A DNA stretch of 39,561 bases from Methanomassiliicoccaceae archaeon UBA72 (GCA_002509405.1 DAVO01000015.1:1-39561), one strand, 5' to 3'. Counted from the first letter of the stretch, positions 15,882-24,441 are shown. Program-made: numbers and translations. The notes: generated from the sequence alone by a model not told the origin.

Positions 15882-16322
15882 ATGGACGGCGTCACCCGCA
15901 TAGGCGTTTCACTTGAGCCCGAGCTTCTGAAGGAGTTCGACGAATCGATTTCGAGCAAAGGATATGTGAGCAGGTCCGAGGCGATAAGGGACCTGGTAAG
16001 AGATTCTCTGGCGGAAAGCGAGTGGAAGAACGAGGAAGAGTACATGGTGGGCGTCATCGTGATGGTGTACGACCACAACGTCACCAACGTGGGGGACAAA
16101 CTGACGAACATCCAGCACGACCACTCGGGCAACGTGAACACGTCGATACACGTTCACCTCGACCACGACCGCTGCATGGAGATACTCATTGTAGAGGGAA
16201 AACTCGGTTCCCTCAAGAAGCTGGCCTCGGAGATAACGTCGATAAAGGGCGTGCTCAGGGGAAGGCTCACGATGGTATCCCCCAAGTCCGGCAACATGCA
16301 CCACCTGGGCGCCCGCAAGTGA
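15882..16322 (+). CDS. nikR: Nickel-responsive regulator NikR
   Basis: A 146-residue ribbon-helix-helix repressor. The N-terminal RHH domain is VTRIGVSLEPELLKEFD followed by VSRSEAIRDLVRDSL. The C-terminal ACT-like domain has the square-planar nickel ligands at the exact E. coli spacing: His79, then His90, His92 and Cys98 (HVHLDHDRC). NikR senses nickel and represses nickel-uptake and related genes. Its place beside hypA-hypD fits nickel homeostasis for hydrogenases and methyl-CoM reductase. The stop is 2 bases from the stop of the convergent gene. Confidence 0.93.
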   Translation: MDGVTRIGVSLEPELLKEFDESISSKGYVSRSEAIRDLVRDSLAESEWKNEEEYMVGVIVMVYDHNVTNVGDKLTNIQHDHSGNVNTSIHVHLDHDRCMEILIVEGKLGSLKKLASEITSIKGVLRGRLTMVSPKSGNMHHLGARK

Positions 16323-16324
16323 CC

Positions 16325-16864
16325 TTACATCAGGCTAAGGCCCATTATCGCGGTGGCGATTTGTTGGTCCTGCGGGTACCCGTACCGGGACTTGATGATA
16401 CAGTCCGTGCTGGTCGCGGGGAAGAAAACCACGGCGTCCGAAACGCCGTCTTCTTCCGAGAATCCGTGATACCTCTGCGAGACCATGATCATCCGTATGT
16501 CCGCCCCCATGTCCGCCCCGGTGTACAGGACAAAATCTTCCGACAACCACATTATGTCTTCTTTTCCTTCGAACTGGGACCTTTTTGAATCCGCAACGTC
16601 CTGGCCGACGATCTTTCCATCTCCGTCCATCATGAACATTATGCTGTCATCGGGGTGCTCGAAAGAATAGTCACAGTATATGCACAACCTGACCTCCTTG
16701 GAGAGACACTCGTCCATTGCCTCGTTCTCGATAGGCGTACCGAAAGAGCTCACAACCTGGCTCTCCTCGTCTTTTATCGTTTCGGCCAAATCTTCGTCGA
16801 GGAGCATTATCTGCTTGACCCCTCTGTGTTTACCTAGGGCTTCGATGATCCTGTCTACGGACAT
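16325..16864 (-). CDS. Hypothetical protein, 179 residues
   Basis: An acidic soluble protein that I do not recognise. It begins VDRIIEALGKHRGVKQIMLLDED, which resembles the start of roadblock/LC7-like proteins, and has a central pair of cysteines (LCIYCDYSF). It later alternates strands and helices with no transmembrane segment. A TATA-like box (16886-16896) is about 26 bases upstream of the ATG. It ends in TAA 2 bases from the convergent nikR stop. Function unknown. Confidence 0.6.
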   Translation of the reverse strand: MSVDRIIEALGKHRGVKQIMLLDEDLAETIKDEESQVVSSFGTPIENEAMDECLSKEVRLCIYCDYSFEHPDDSIMFMMDGDGKIVGQDVADSKRSQFEGKEDIMWLSEDFVLYTGADMGADIRMIMVSQRYHGFSEEDGVSDAVVFFPATSTDCIIKSRYGYPQDQQIATAIMGLSLM

Positions 16865-16934
16865 GTAACAATGTATCGTACGCAGAATACTTAACAGGAT
16901 ACTGTTCTAAGAGGATATTACCAGTCGCCAATGG

Positions 16935-16943
16935 TTAAATAAT
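16935..16943 (+). promoter_or_regulatory. TATA-like box of topA
   Basis: GTTAAATAA-like element centred about 26 bases before the topA ATG at 16965, with no Shine-Dalgarno sequence between. Confidence 0.4.
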
Positions 16944-16964
16944 GCCTAATGTGTCGCTTGCTTG

Positions 16965-19280
16965 ATGAAAAAACTGATAATCACCGAGAAAGCTAACGCT
17001 GCCAGGAGGATATCGACTATCCTTTCTGACGGCAATTATTCCACCAAAAAGGTCGGAGGGGCTTCGGTGATATCCTTCTCTGCTGGAGACGACGAATATG
17101 AGGTCATAAGCCTCAGGGGGCACATACTGGAGCTCGACTATCCTCCAGAATACAACAACTGGTCCGACGGGACCCCCACGGACCTGGTCTATGCGCCCCA
17201 GGTAAAGACCGTCCGCGTCAAATCCATTCTGGGCAACATCAGAGATTCCGCCGACTCGGCGGATCAGATCATAATCGCCACCGACTACGACCGGGAAGGA
17301 GAGCTCATCGGCATGGAGACGGTTGTAGCCGCGGGCGTCGATATTTCCAAGGTCAGAAGGGCTAAGTTCAGCGCCCTCACTAAGTCGGAGATCGAGGCCG
17401 CTTTTTCGGACCTTGCACTTCCGGACAAACGTCTGGCGGACGCGGCCGAGGCCAGGCAGATTATTGACCTGGCCTGGGGAGCCGTCCTAACGAGACAGAT
17501 CTCCCTTGCATCGGGGCAGGTCGGAAAGAACTTCATGTCAGTAGGGCGCGTACAGAGCCCTACCCTCAAACTGCTTGTCGACAAGAACGAGGAGATAGAG
17601 AATTTCAAGTCCAAGCCTTTCTGGAACGTCGTCGGTCGCTTCGGCATGCTGGCGTTCCAGGGTCAGCACGCCGGCAACCCGTTCTGGGAAGAGGGGAGCG
17701 CGAAGGACATTCTTGCCCGCACTTCATCCGCAAAGACCGGAACGGTGACGGAATTCGAGATTAAAGAAAAAGAGGAATACAGGCCCCCGCCCTTTGACAC
17801 CACTCAGATGCAGGTTGAGGCAAACAAGATCGGGATTCCCCCGACAACGGCCATGAAATTGGCTGAAGACCTCTACACCGGAGGATACATATCATATCCA
17901 CGTACCGAGAACACCGAGTATCCGAAGAGCATCAGCTTACGCGGCGTCTTGGAGAAACTCAGGGAGTCCGACTTCAAGGAAGAGGTCGAGGAGATACTTG
18001 CGCAGGAGAAGATCTATCCCTCCAAAGGAAAGAGGCGCACCACCGACCACCCCCCTATATACCCCACCGCTGCTGCCAGCTCGGCAAAGATGAAGGGCGA
18101 CAAATGGAAGCTGTACGAACTCATAGTCCGGAGGTTCATGGCCACCGTCGCTCCTTCGGCCATAGCCGAGATCACAGAATGCACAGTCGAAGTGAACGAA
18201 GAAGAGTTCAAATGCGAAGGCTACAAGCAGAAATCAAAGGGCTGGAAGAAATACTACGGCAAATACATCAAGTCGAAGGATTCCTCGGTACCGAAAATGA
18301 AGGTCGGAGACGTCATCGATGTACGCTCCGTATCCATCGAAGAGTCAGAGACGAAACCCCCATTCAGATACAACCAGGGTTCTCTGATCCAGGAGATGGA
18401 CAGGCTTCAGCTGGGCACCAAAAGTACCAGGCACGACATTATCGCGAAGCTTTTCTCCAGGAACTATGTCCAGGGAAACCACCTTATCCCCACGGCCGGC
18501 GGAATTGCGCTGACCAAGGCGCTGGAGAGGCACGGCGGAGGGATAACGGAACCTGACATGACCGCCAAACTCGAATCGGACATGGTGAAGATCGGCAGTG
18601 GCGAAAGCACCCTTGACGGCGTCGTGAAAGAATCGCAGGACATGCTGTACACTGTCTCAGAGAAGATATCCGCGGAAAAAGAGGCCATAGGGAGCGAGAT
18701 CAAGACGGCCCTCAGGACCCAGCAGCACATTGGACTGTGCACGGCCTGCGGCAACAACCTCACCATCAAGAAATCCAAGAACGGGAACTTCATCGGATGC
18801 GACGGATACCCGGAATGCACATGTTCCTACCCGCTTCCGCGCGGAGCCATGGTCCAGACGACCGAATCCGTGTGCCCGGTCTGCGGACTGCCCCAGCTCA
18901 AGGTCATCAGGAAGGGCAATCCTCCTCTCATGCAGTGCATCGATCCGAAGTGCTCTTCCAATACCGAGCGCACGTTCCTCGGCGACTGCCCGACCTGCGG
19001 CAAGGGGAAGATCAGGATGATGTATTCTAAGGCAGGGAAGAGGTTCGCAGGCTGCACAGAATGGCCGACATGCACCCAGACCTACCCTCTCAGACCTAGG
19101 GGCAGCATTGTTCCCACCGACAAGAAATGCGAACTATGCGGATCGCCGGTAATCCTGTTCGGAAAGTCCGAGGATTGCATCAATCCCGACTGTCCGGGAA
19201 AGCAGAAGGCTGCGCCCGAGAAAAAAGCGACAGTTAAGAAGACGGCTGTCAAAAAGGCCGTTCCCGTCAAAAAAGAGTGA
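16965..19280 (+). CDS. topA: DNA topoisomerase I (type IA) with four zinc-binding modules
   Basis: A 771-residue type IA topoisomerase that relaxes negative supercoils through a 5'-phosphotyrosine. The Toprim domain is N-terminal (LIITEKANAARRIS, then IIIATDYDREGELIG near 105). The active-site tyrosine is Tyr311 in YISYPRTEN. The C-terminal quarter has four Cys4-type modules, starting CTACGNN, CPVCGLP, CPTCGKG and CELCGSP. The last 25 residues are a Lys/Ala/Pro/Val tail (KKTAVKKAVPVKKE) like histone-H1 tails, probably for non-specific DNA contact. The ATG at 16965 is preferred over the TTG at 16962. Confidence 0.95.
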   Translation: MKKLIITEKANAARRISTILSDGNYSTKKVGGASVISFSAGDDEYEVISLRGHILELDYPPEYNNWSDGTPTDLVYAPQVKTVRVKSILGNIRDSADSADQIIIATDYDREGELIGMETVVAAGVDISKVRRAKFSALTKSEIEAAFSDLALPDKRLADAAEARQIIDLAWGAVLTRQISLASGQVGKNFMSVGRVQSPTLKLLVDKNEEIENFKSKPFWNVVGRFGMLAFQGQHAGNPFWEEGSAKDILARTSSAKTGTVTEFEIKEKEEYRPPPFDTTQMQVEANKIGIPPTTAMKLAEDLYTGGYISYPRTENTEYPKSISLRGVLEKLRESDFKEEVEEILAQEKIYPSKGKRRTTDHPPIYPTAAASSAKMKGDKWKLYELIVRRFMATVAPSAIAEITECTVEVNEEEFKCEGYKQKSKGWKKYYGKYIKSKDSSVPKMKVGDVIDVRSVSIEESETKPPFRYNQGSLIQEMDRLQLGTKSTRHDIIAKLFSRNYVQGNHLIPTAGGIALTKALERHGGGITEPDMTAKLESDMVKIGSGESTLDGVVKESQDMLYTVSEKISAEKEAIGSEIKTALRTQQHIGLCTACGNNLTIKKSKNGNFIGCDGYPECTCSYPLPRGAMVQTTESVCPVCGLPQLKVIRKGNPPLMQCIDPKCSSNTERTFLGDCPTCGKGKIRMMYSKAGKRFAGCTEWPTCTQTYPLRPRGSIVPTDKKCELCGSPVILFGKSEDCINPDCPGKQKAAPEKKATVKKTAVKKAVPVKKE

Positions 19281-19282
19281 GT

Positions 19283-19570
19283 TTAGAATTCGGCTACCGG
19301 GTCTTCGCCGCTGAAATGTCTGTTCAAGGAGTCGATCTCTTCGGAGATTCGTCTGTTGCGGCAGTAGGTGCATTCCAGCTTTTTGCCTATGCTTAGTTTC
19401 AGGCCCATCTCCGACCTGTCAAGCCAGACTATCCTGCCACACTCGCAGTAGACGTTCATCATGCCGTCGATGCGTATCCTGTCCAACGTGTAACCCGGCA
19501 GTCCGTCGACACAGTGCCCTGCCGAATATGCTGAGTCCCCTATCTTACTTCCCCCGATGATAGGCTCCAA
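19283..19570 (-). CDS. Small zinc-ribbon-like protein, unknown function
   Basis: A frame of 95 codons with a CXC...CX2C pattern (YCECGRIVWLD, then LECTYCRNRR), the mark of a small zinc ribbon. It opens with a TTG at 19570; an ATG at 19462 would give a 59-residue protein that still holds the whole ribbon. A TATA-like stretch (CTTATATC) near 19635 would place transcription before the longer form. It converges on topA with a 2-base gap and ends in TAA. No function can be assigned. Confidence 0.5.
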   Translation of the reverse strand: MEPIIGGSKIGDSAYSAGHCVDGLPGYTLDRIRIDGMMNVYCECGRIVWLDRSEMGLKLSIGKKLECTYCRNRRISEEIDSLNRHFSGEDPVAEF

Positions 19571-19759
19571 ACAAGGCTTCTACACCCATCCACAGATGCC
19601 TCGGGAAGCGCCCTCACTTTCTATCTTCATAGCGGATATAAGCTTTCCGTTACCATATCTGGGAGGGTGCATACGATGCTCCCAAAGTGTATTATAGAGT
19701 ATATTATTTCGTAACACAATAATAATATTCGGGGCTGAGGAACCCTATTTTGATATGCT

Positions 19760-20956
19760 TTACAGCAGTCCGTTCTCCTTCATGTGCTCCAGCTGCCTGA
19801 GGACGTGATCGCGGACCTCTTTGGGTTTAACCTCAGGGGTAATCCTCTTTCCATCCTTGAGCACGGGCCTTTCGATCATTTCCATGATTTGGCCGCACTC
19901 GCATCTGATTTCATCATCCGGAGCGAGAGATATGCCCATTGTGTAGCAGTGCGGGCAACGGTAGGGGTACTTGCGGCCGGCGAACTTCCCTCTCTTCGAT
20001 ATCGGTTCGCCGTCCTTCTCGACAAGGTCCATCGAGAAGTCCAGCGTCGGGGCGTTGGCGATAGACGTTCCCACGCCGAAGCTGGAGACGCACGTGTCTG
20101 CCAGTTTTGCGACGGTGTCCTCGTCCAGACCGCCGGATACGATTATCTTGACGTGCTTGAACCCGTTCATGTCCATCTCCCAGCGGACCTCGTCGATGAG
20201 CTCCTTGAAATTCCCTCTCCGGGAACCGGGCGTGTCGAGTCTGACGCCCACAAGGTTCTTTACCGACCTGCAGGCCTCGATGGCCGCGCTGCGTTCGTCG
20301 GAGAACGTGTCGATCAGCATGATACGCGGGACCTTGGGGTCTATGACCTCGTCAAAAGCCCTGAAGGCGGCGTCGTTGCTGCCCATCATGAGCGTGAGTG
20401 CATGAGGCACGGTCCCCAGCGGCTCCTTGCCGATGATATCTCCTCCTATCCCCGAGGATACGTCGTCGCATCCCCCTATGTAGGCGGAACGGTCCAGGAC
20501 GCCTGCGATCCCGGGGTGCATCCTCCTGTTGCCGAATGCTATTACCGGCTTTCCCTGGGCGGCCATTTTCACCCTCGATGCCTTGGTGGCAACACCGGTG
20601 GGCTGGCATATCATGCCCAGGATCGCCGTTTCCATGACCCCGAAGTCGACATAGTTGCCTTCGAAGTTCATTACGGGGACCCTTACGCTTGCGGGGGTGC
20701 GGGCACGGAATATCGTCCCTTCTGGAATCGCGTATACCGAGACGTCGGCTCCCTCCGAGAGACGTATTACTTCTTCAAGGCCGCAGAACACCGCCCATTC
20801 CCAACCGCGGGGCAGCGAGCTGCTGGTGAACTCTGCACAGACCTTCGTACCGTCCAACCCTTTGGCTTTTAATATCTGTTTTGTGCGATCGAAGTACACA
20901 TCCATGGTGTATCCGTCTCTGATGTCCTTCTCGTCGGCGATGAAGAGCTTGTCCAT
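19760..20956 (-). CDS. Nicotinate phosphoribosyltransferase
   Basis: A 398-residue enzyme of the archaeal nicotinate phosphoribosyltransferase group, which makes nicotinate mononucleotide from nicotinate and PRPP in NAD salvage. Supporting segments are AFGNRRMHPG, DDVSSGIGGDI, GTVPHALTLMMG, VGVRLDTPGSRRGNF and the phosphate-binding KIIVSGGLDEDTV and SSFGVGTSIANAPTLDFS. The C-terminus carries a zinc-ribbon-like pair, CPHCYTMG and CECGQ. It follows eno by 4 bases and is last in the unit DUF835 regulator-eno-NAPRTase. The upstream 189-base gap (19571-19759) beyond its 3' end holds only AT-rich sequence. Confidence 0.88.
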   Translation of the reverse strand: MDKLFIADEKDIRDGYTMDVYFDRTKQILKAKGLDGTKVCAEFTSSSLPRGWEWAVFCGLEEVIRLSEGADVSVYAIPEGTIFRARTPASVRVPVMNFEGNYVDFGVMETAILGMICQPTGVATKASRVKMAAQGKPVIAFGNRRMHPGIAGVLDRSAYIGGCDDVSSGIGGDIIGKEPLGTVPHALTLMMGSNDAAFRAFDEVIDPKVPRIMLIDTFSDERSAAIEACRSVKNLVGVRLDTPGSRRGNFKELIDEVRWEMDMNGFKHVKIIVSGGLDEDTVAKLADTCVSSFGVGTSIANAPTLDFSMDLVEKDGEPISKRGKFAGRKYPYRCPHCYTMGISLAPDDEIRCECGQIMEMIERPVLKDGKRITPEVKPKEVRDHVLRQLEHMKENGLL

Positions 20957-20960
20957 CGTA

Positions 20961-22226
20961 TCAGAACCTGAATGCCTTGATGCCCGGGAACACCGCCTTG
21001 GAACCCAGTTCTTCCTCGATCCTAAGAAGCCTGTTGTATTTGGCCGTGCGTTCGCCGCGGGCGGGGGCCCCCGTCTTGATCTGTCCTGAACCCCATCCCA
21101 CAGACAGGTCCGCTATCGTCGTGTCCTCTGTCTCTCCGGAGCGGTGGGACACCACGACGTGATAGCCGTTGGCGAAGCTCGTCTCTGCGGCCTGACCGGA
21201 TTCTGTGACCGTTCCGATCTGATTGACCTTGAGCAGGAGGGCGTTTGCGGCTCCCGCGCTTATACCGCGTTTGAGCCTCTCCGTGTTCGTGACAAAAATA
21301 TCGTCTCCCACTATCTGCACGTCTTTGCCGATTTTCCTCGTCAGGTCGGCGGTGGAATCAAAATCGTCCTCGAAGAACGGGTCTTCGATGCTTATTATCG
21401 GGAATTCTTTGGAAAGTTCTACGTAATGGTCGGCGAGCTCGCCCGCGGTGAGGCTGAGGCCGTCCACCTCATACTTCCCGTCGATGAAGAACTCGGAAGA
21501 GGCCGCGTCCATGGCCAGGAATATGTCCCTCCCCGGCCTGTATCCTGCGTCCGATGCCGCCTGAGATATTGTTTCCAAGGCCTCGGCGACCGTGTCCACG
21601 GGAGGGGCGAAACCTCCTTCGTCTCCGATGTTCACCGCCGAAACGCCATACTTTTTCGACAGAAGTTTCTTCAGCGACATGTAGACCTCCGAGGCCATCC
21701 TCAGGCACTCGGAGAAGTTCGGGGCCCCTGCGGGGACCAGCATGCACTCCTGTATCTTCAGGTTCCCCCCGGCGTGCTTTCCTCCGTTTATTATATTGAA
21801 CATCGGAACCGGGAGGGTGACATGGTCGCCGCCGATGTGCTCATACACCGGCATGTGGCGAGCCATCGCTCCGGCCTTTGCGACAGCCAGCGACGTGGCC
21901 ACCGTGGCGTTCGCGCCGAGCCTTTTCTTGTTAGGGGTGCCGTCGAGGTCTATCATCGCCGCGTCCACCGCTTCCTGGTCCGAAGGGTCCATACCAACGA
22001 TGCGAGAAGCTATGTCTCCTCTGACATTTCCTACGGCTTTTAGAACTCCTTTCCCGCCGTATCTTTCGCCGCCGTCTCTGAGCTCGTGGGCCTCCCATGT
22101 GCCTGTGGAAGCTCCCGAGGGGGCTATGGCTCTGATTTTGTGTCCTGCTACAGTGATCTCTGCCTCGACCGTTGGGTTACCCCTCGAATCAAGGACCTCT
22201 CTTGCCCATACTTTCTCAATCTTCAT
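20961..22226 (-). CDS. eno: Enolase
   Basis: A 421-residue phosphopyruvate hydratase of normal length. Family motifs: AREVLDSRGNPTVEAEI at the N-terminus, PSGASTGTWEAHELRDG, NIINGGKHAGG, the metal ligands in AMDAASSEF, SIEDPFFEDD and VGDDIFVTN, the catalytic lysine in LLLKVNQIGT, and VVSHRSGETED. It interconverts 2-phosphoglycerate and phosphoenolpyruvate. It lies 9 bases after the DUF835 regulator gene and 4 before the NAPRTase gene, so the three are probably one transcript. Confidence 0.97.
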   Translation of the reverse strand: MKIEKVWAREVLDSRGNPTVEAEITVAGHKIRAIAPSGASTGTWEAHELRDGGERYGGKGVLKAVGNVRGDIASRIVGMDPSDQEAVDAAMIDLDGTPNKKRLGANATVATSLAVAKAGAMARHMPVYEHIGGDHVTLPVPMFNIINGGKHAGGNLKIQECMLVPAGAPNFSECLRMASEVYMSLKKLLSKKYGVSAVNIGDEGGFAPPVDTVAEALETISQAASDAGYRPGRDIFLAMDAASSEFFIDGKYEVDGLSLTAGELADHYVELSKEFPIISIEDPFFEDDFDSTADLTRKIGKDVQIVGDDIFVTNTERLKRGISAGAANALLLKVNQIGTVTESGQAAETSFANGYHVVVSHRSGETEDTTIADLSVGWGSGQIKTGAPARGERTAKYNRLLRIEEELGSKAVFPGIKAFRF

Positions 22227-22235
22227 TTAAAAGCC

Positions 22236-23135
22236 TCAGTCGACAGTCTTATGGATTTCCATGTTATGAACGAGTATGTCCAGTCCTTTTTTGTCTATGG
22301 AGTTTTCGTTCAGCGAGATTAAAAAAGTTGCGGCACCGGCGTTTTTCGCGGTGAGCTGACGGATAAAGGTGAGCGTGCGGTTAGTACCGTTCTTCTCAAG
22401 GATAGCGGAAAGCCCGTCGACCACGATCACCGGGCGTGCACTGTCGGCAATGAAACGGTTCACCGACTCCGTCAGCGACCCGAGCGCCCTGATGTCCTTG
22501 TAATCTAGCCTTGGCTTTGCGGAAAGCGCAATGACGTTCATCTTGCCGTATTTCATCTTCTCCCTTACGGCTTTGATCTTGTTGCTGGTGATTATGAGCA
22601 TATTATAGCCTGCATCAGCGAAGTCCGATGCATACCTGTAGACGCCCACTGGAGTGTTTTCGATAATCAGATGCGCGCTTCCGGAAGGGAGCCCCGTCTG
22701 CTCATCGGCCGCCTGCATCTCCTTGCTTTTGCGCCTCTTCTCCCTCCTGGACGGTCTTGATGCCTGTTGAGGTTCGGGCTCGGGAGTCACTTTGGTTCCA
22801 GAGAGTATCTCGATAACGTCGGCGCTCTTGAACGGCTTCTCGATCGCTCCGACTACGAAGGCCTCGTCCTTGGGGATGAACTCTTTGCTGTTTTTCAGGA
22901 TGTAGACCTTCATGTTCATGGCCACATCCTCTTCGTGGACTATGTCTATGGCCTTCAGGCCGGGCTCTCCGCCCAGGTACATGTCCAAAAATATCAAATC
23001 TGGGCGGTTTTCGAGTATCGAATCCGCAGTCTCGGAAACGGTGGAGGCGAGAAAGACCCGATTGCCCGTACTGGTTATAATCTCCCTCAATATTTCCTGT
23101 ATGGCTACATTGTCGTCGGCAACCAATACCTTCAT
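22236..23135 (-). CDS. Response-regulator receiver domain fused to DUF835
   Basis: A 299-residue protein. Residues 1-118 are a complete receiver domain: acidic pocket Asp7-Asp8, phospho-acceptor Asp51 in LIFLDMYLG, and Lys in GAIEKPF. A linker rich in Pro, Arg and Lys follows (about 118-145), then a DUF835 domain (about 150-299), with SAHLIIENTPVGVYRYASDF, YNMLIITSN and ARPVIVVDGLSAILEKNG. DUF835 is an archaeal domain with a RecA-like look and unknown role. No histidine kinase lies nearby. It has GAGGTTAT before the ATG, and a TATA box at 23180-23189. Confidence 0.8.
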   Translation of the reverse strand: MKVLVADDNVAIQEILREIITSTGNRVFLASTVSETADSILENRPDLIFLDMYLGGEPGLKAIDIVHEEDVAMNMKVYILKNSKEFIPKDEAFVVGAIEKPFKSADVIEILSGTKVTPEPEPQQASRPSRREKRRKSKEMQAADEQTGLPSGSAHLIIENTPVGVYRYASDFADAGYNMLIITSNKIKAVREKMKYGKMNVIALSAKPRLDYKDIRALGSLTESVNRFIADSARPVIVVDGLSAILEKNGTNRTLTFIRQLTAKNAGAATFLISLNENSIDKKGLDILVHNMEIHKTVD

Positions 23136-23179
23136 GAGATAACCTCAGGTGAGACCATAACTCCTTACGGTCCACAGAC

Positions 23180-23214
23180 TATATAAATTAAGGGAACGAC
23201 CGATCGGACGGTCG
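23180..23214 (-). promoter_or_regulatory. TATA box of the DUF835-eno unit with an upstream inverted repeat
   Basis: AATTTATATAG on the minus strand at 23179-23189 sits about 50 bases before the ATG, leaving a leader of about 22 bases. Directly upstream, 23197-23214 is CGACCG-6-CGGTCG, a 6-bp inverted repeat where a BRE-region or activator site would lie. Confidence 0.45.
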
Positions 23215-23225
23215 AGAAGCTGGCA

Positions 23226-23242
23226 CAGGCCAGGGAGGCCTG
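23226..23242. terminator. Hairpin downstream of rpl40e
   Basis: CAGGCC-5-GGCCTG, a 6-bp inverted repeat 8 bases after the rpl40e stop codon. No long T run follows on the minus strand, so a terminator role is tentative. Confidence 0.3.
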
Positions 23243-23249
23243 GGCTGAA

Positions 23250-23399
23250 TCACTGCTTCCTGCTCTCTTTAGCTTTGGGCCTAAGGTTGCTGTACCCGCA
23301 TTTGCGGCATTTAGACGCCTTCGGGGGGTTCGTCGCATAACAGTTCATGCATACGGACTTGTCGAGGAGCCTGCTCTCAGCCTCTTTAAAACGTGCCAT
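23250..23399 (-). CDS. rpl40e: 50S ribosomal protein L40e
   Basis: A 49-residue zinc protein: it begins MARFKEAESRLLDKSVC, contains CMNCYATNPPKASKCRKCG (CX2C...CX2C) and ends in a basic tail with LRPKAKESRKQ. This is the full length of archaeal L40e, a component of the large ribosomal subunit. It is short enough to be missed by gene finders. The ATG at 23399 is preceded by GAGGAT, and a TATA box lies at 23434-23441, between the stop of the upstream TIM-barrel gene and this start. Confidence 0.95.
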   Translation of the reverse strand: MARFKEAESRLLDKSVCMNCYATNPPKASKCRKCGYSNLRPKAKESRKQ

Positions 23400-23433
23400 C
23401 TTCTATCCTCTGGATTGTGCAAGATAGAAGTAT

Positions 23434-23441
23434 TATTTATA
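23434..23441 (-). promoter_or_regulatory. TATA box of rpl40e
   Basis: TATAAATA on the minus strand, about 38 bases before the ATG at 23399, followed by a short leader with a GAGGAT ribosome-binding site. Confidence 0.55.
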
Positions 23442-23448
23442 GCATTCG

Positions 23449-24408
23449 TCACACGGCCGGGAAATGCAAACGCTGGGCCCTGAAGTCTCCCAGAGGGTCG
23501 CCCGAAACCGAGCCCGCCATCTCGTGGGTGACGTATTCCGGCGACAGCATTTCGACGATCTCTATGCAACCGTCCGACATGAACGGCCGGTGCTGGTCTA
23601 TTCTGCATATATGCGCGTTCGCTTTTTCCATCAGAACGCCCACGGGATCCCCGCGGTCCCTTTCCCGATCCTCGAAGCTGTCCCTGTAGTCGGAAGACAT
23701 GCTCACATGCAGATGCACGTTTCCGATCCTTTCCAAAGTGTCTTCGTCGTATCCCTCTATAACCTTCGTAAGGGAACTTATCGCATCCTGCTCGCTGCGG
23801 ATGCCCGGAAGACAATTCAGCAGGTGACCGGTGTCAAGGCATATCCCCCACTCCTCGAACTCGATGTTCCTCTCGAAAAACTTCACTTCCCTGTTGTCCT
23901 TCATCTTCAGGCCGGGCCACCAGAGGTTCTCGAAGGCGATTTTGAAAGGAGGCCTCCCCCGCGGAAGCATTGACACTGCTGAGTTAACCATCTCGCAGAA
24001 GGCGCCCAGAACCTTAGTGTCGCTGTCTCCTCTGTCGTGCATGAATATCTCGTCGAGATTGATGTTGCCGGCATGAAGCACCCCGTATGGTGGGTCCAGC
24101 GCCGAGGCCTGGGAGATCGCCAGAGTGAGGCTGTCCGTGACGTCCTCGGCGCACTTTCCGAACATCATGAACCTGGCCGTATCATGATTGCATTCCGGTA
24201 TGTCCGTGCCTTTCCAAGCGCGCATCCAGTCGGCCGCATAGGGAAGATGTACGCCTGCTGTGTATCCCCGGTATTCATCTGGGACCGGAGAATAGCCCGT
24301 TAGAAGCTCTATACCGTCGCACCCCATCTCTTTCAGGGCCATGCCCGACCCCGCCTGCGAAATCTCGGAGAGGGGCTGGTACACGGAAAAGCTGAAAAGG
24401 TGCTTCAT
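23449..24408 (-). CDS. Xylose-isomerase-like TIM-barrel protein (sugar phosphate isomerase/AP endonuclease 2 superfamily)
   Basis: A 319-residue protein whose metal-site segments follow the AP_endonuc_2/xylose isomerase-like fold: GCDGIELLTGY (strand 2), AGVHLPYA, GVLHAGNINLDE, KIAFENLWWP with Glu, WGICLDTGHLLN and GNVHLHVSMS. These give the usual Glu/Asp/His metal ligands. Members include sugar isomerases, epimerases and endonuclease IV; the substrate here is unknown. A TATTTA element about 25 bases before the ATG suggests its own leaderless promoter, but it may also be read from metK. Confidence 0.72.
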   Translation of the reverse strand: MKHLFSFSVYQPLSEISQAGSGMALKEMGCDGIELLTGYSPVPDEYRGYTAGVHLPYAADWMRAWKGTDIPECNHDTARFMMFGKCAEDVTDSLTLAISQASALDPPYGVLHAGNINLDEIFMHDRGDSDTKVLGAFCEMVNSAVSMLPRGRPPFKIAFENLWWPGLKMKDNREVKFFERNIEFEEWGICLDTGHLLNCLPGIRSEQDAISSLTKVIEGYDEDTLERIGNVHLHVSMSSDYRDSFEDRERDRGDPVGVLMEKANAHICRIDQHRPFMSDGCIEIVEMLSPEYVTHEMAGSVSGDPLGDFRAQRLHFPAV

Positions 24409-24441
24409 GGAACGTAAAAGGGTTGGCGGTAAATAGTTTTA

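Noticed and set aside
19784..20872. 362-codon plus-strand open frame opposite the nicotinate phosphoribosyltransferase gene
   Set aside because: It is the antisense shadow of a gene with clear family motifs; long shadow frames are common at this GC content.
21144..22043. 299-codon plus-strand open frame opposite enolase
   Set aside because: Antisense to a full-length enolase; the translation has no protein-like pattern of domains.
23185..23250. Tandem inverted repeats here as a CRISPR or mobile-element end
   Set aside because: The two short palindromes differ from each other and are not repeated; they fit promoter and 3'-end structures of the flanking genes.
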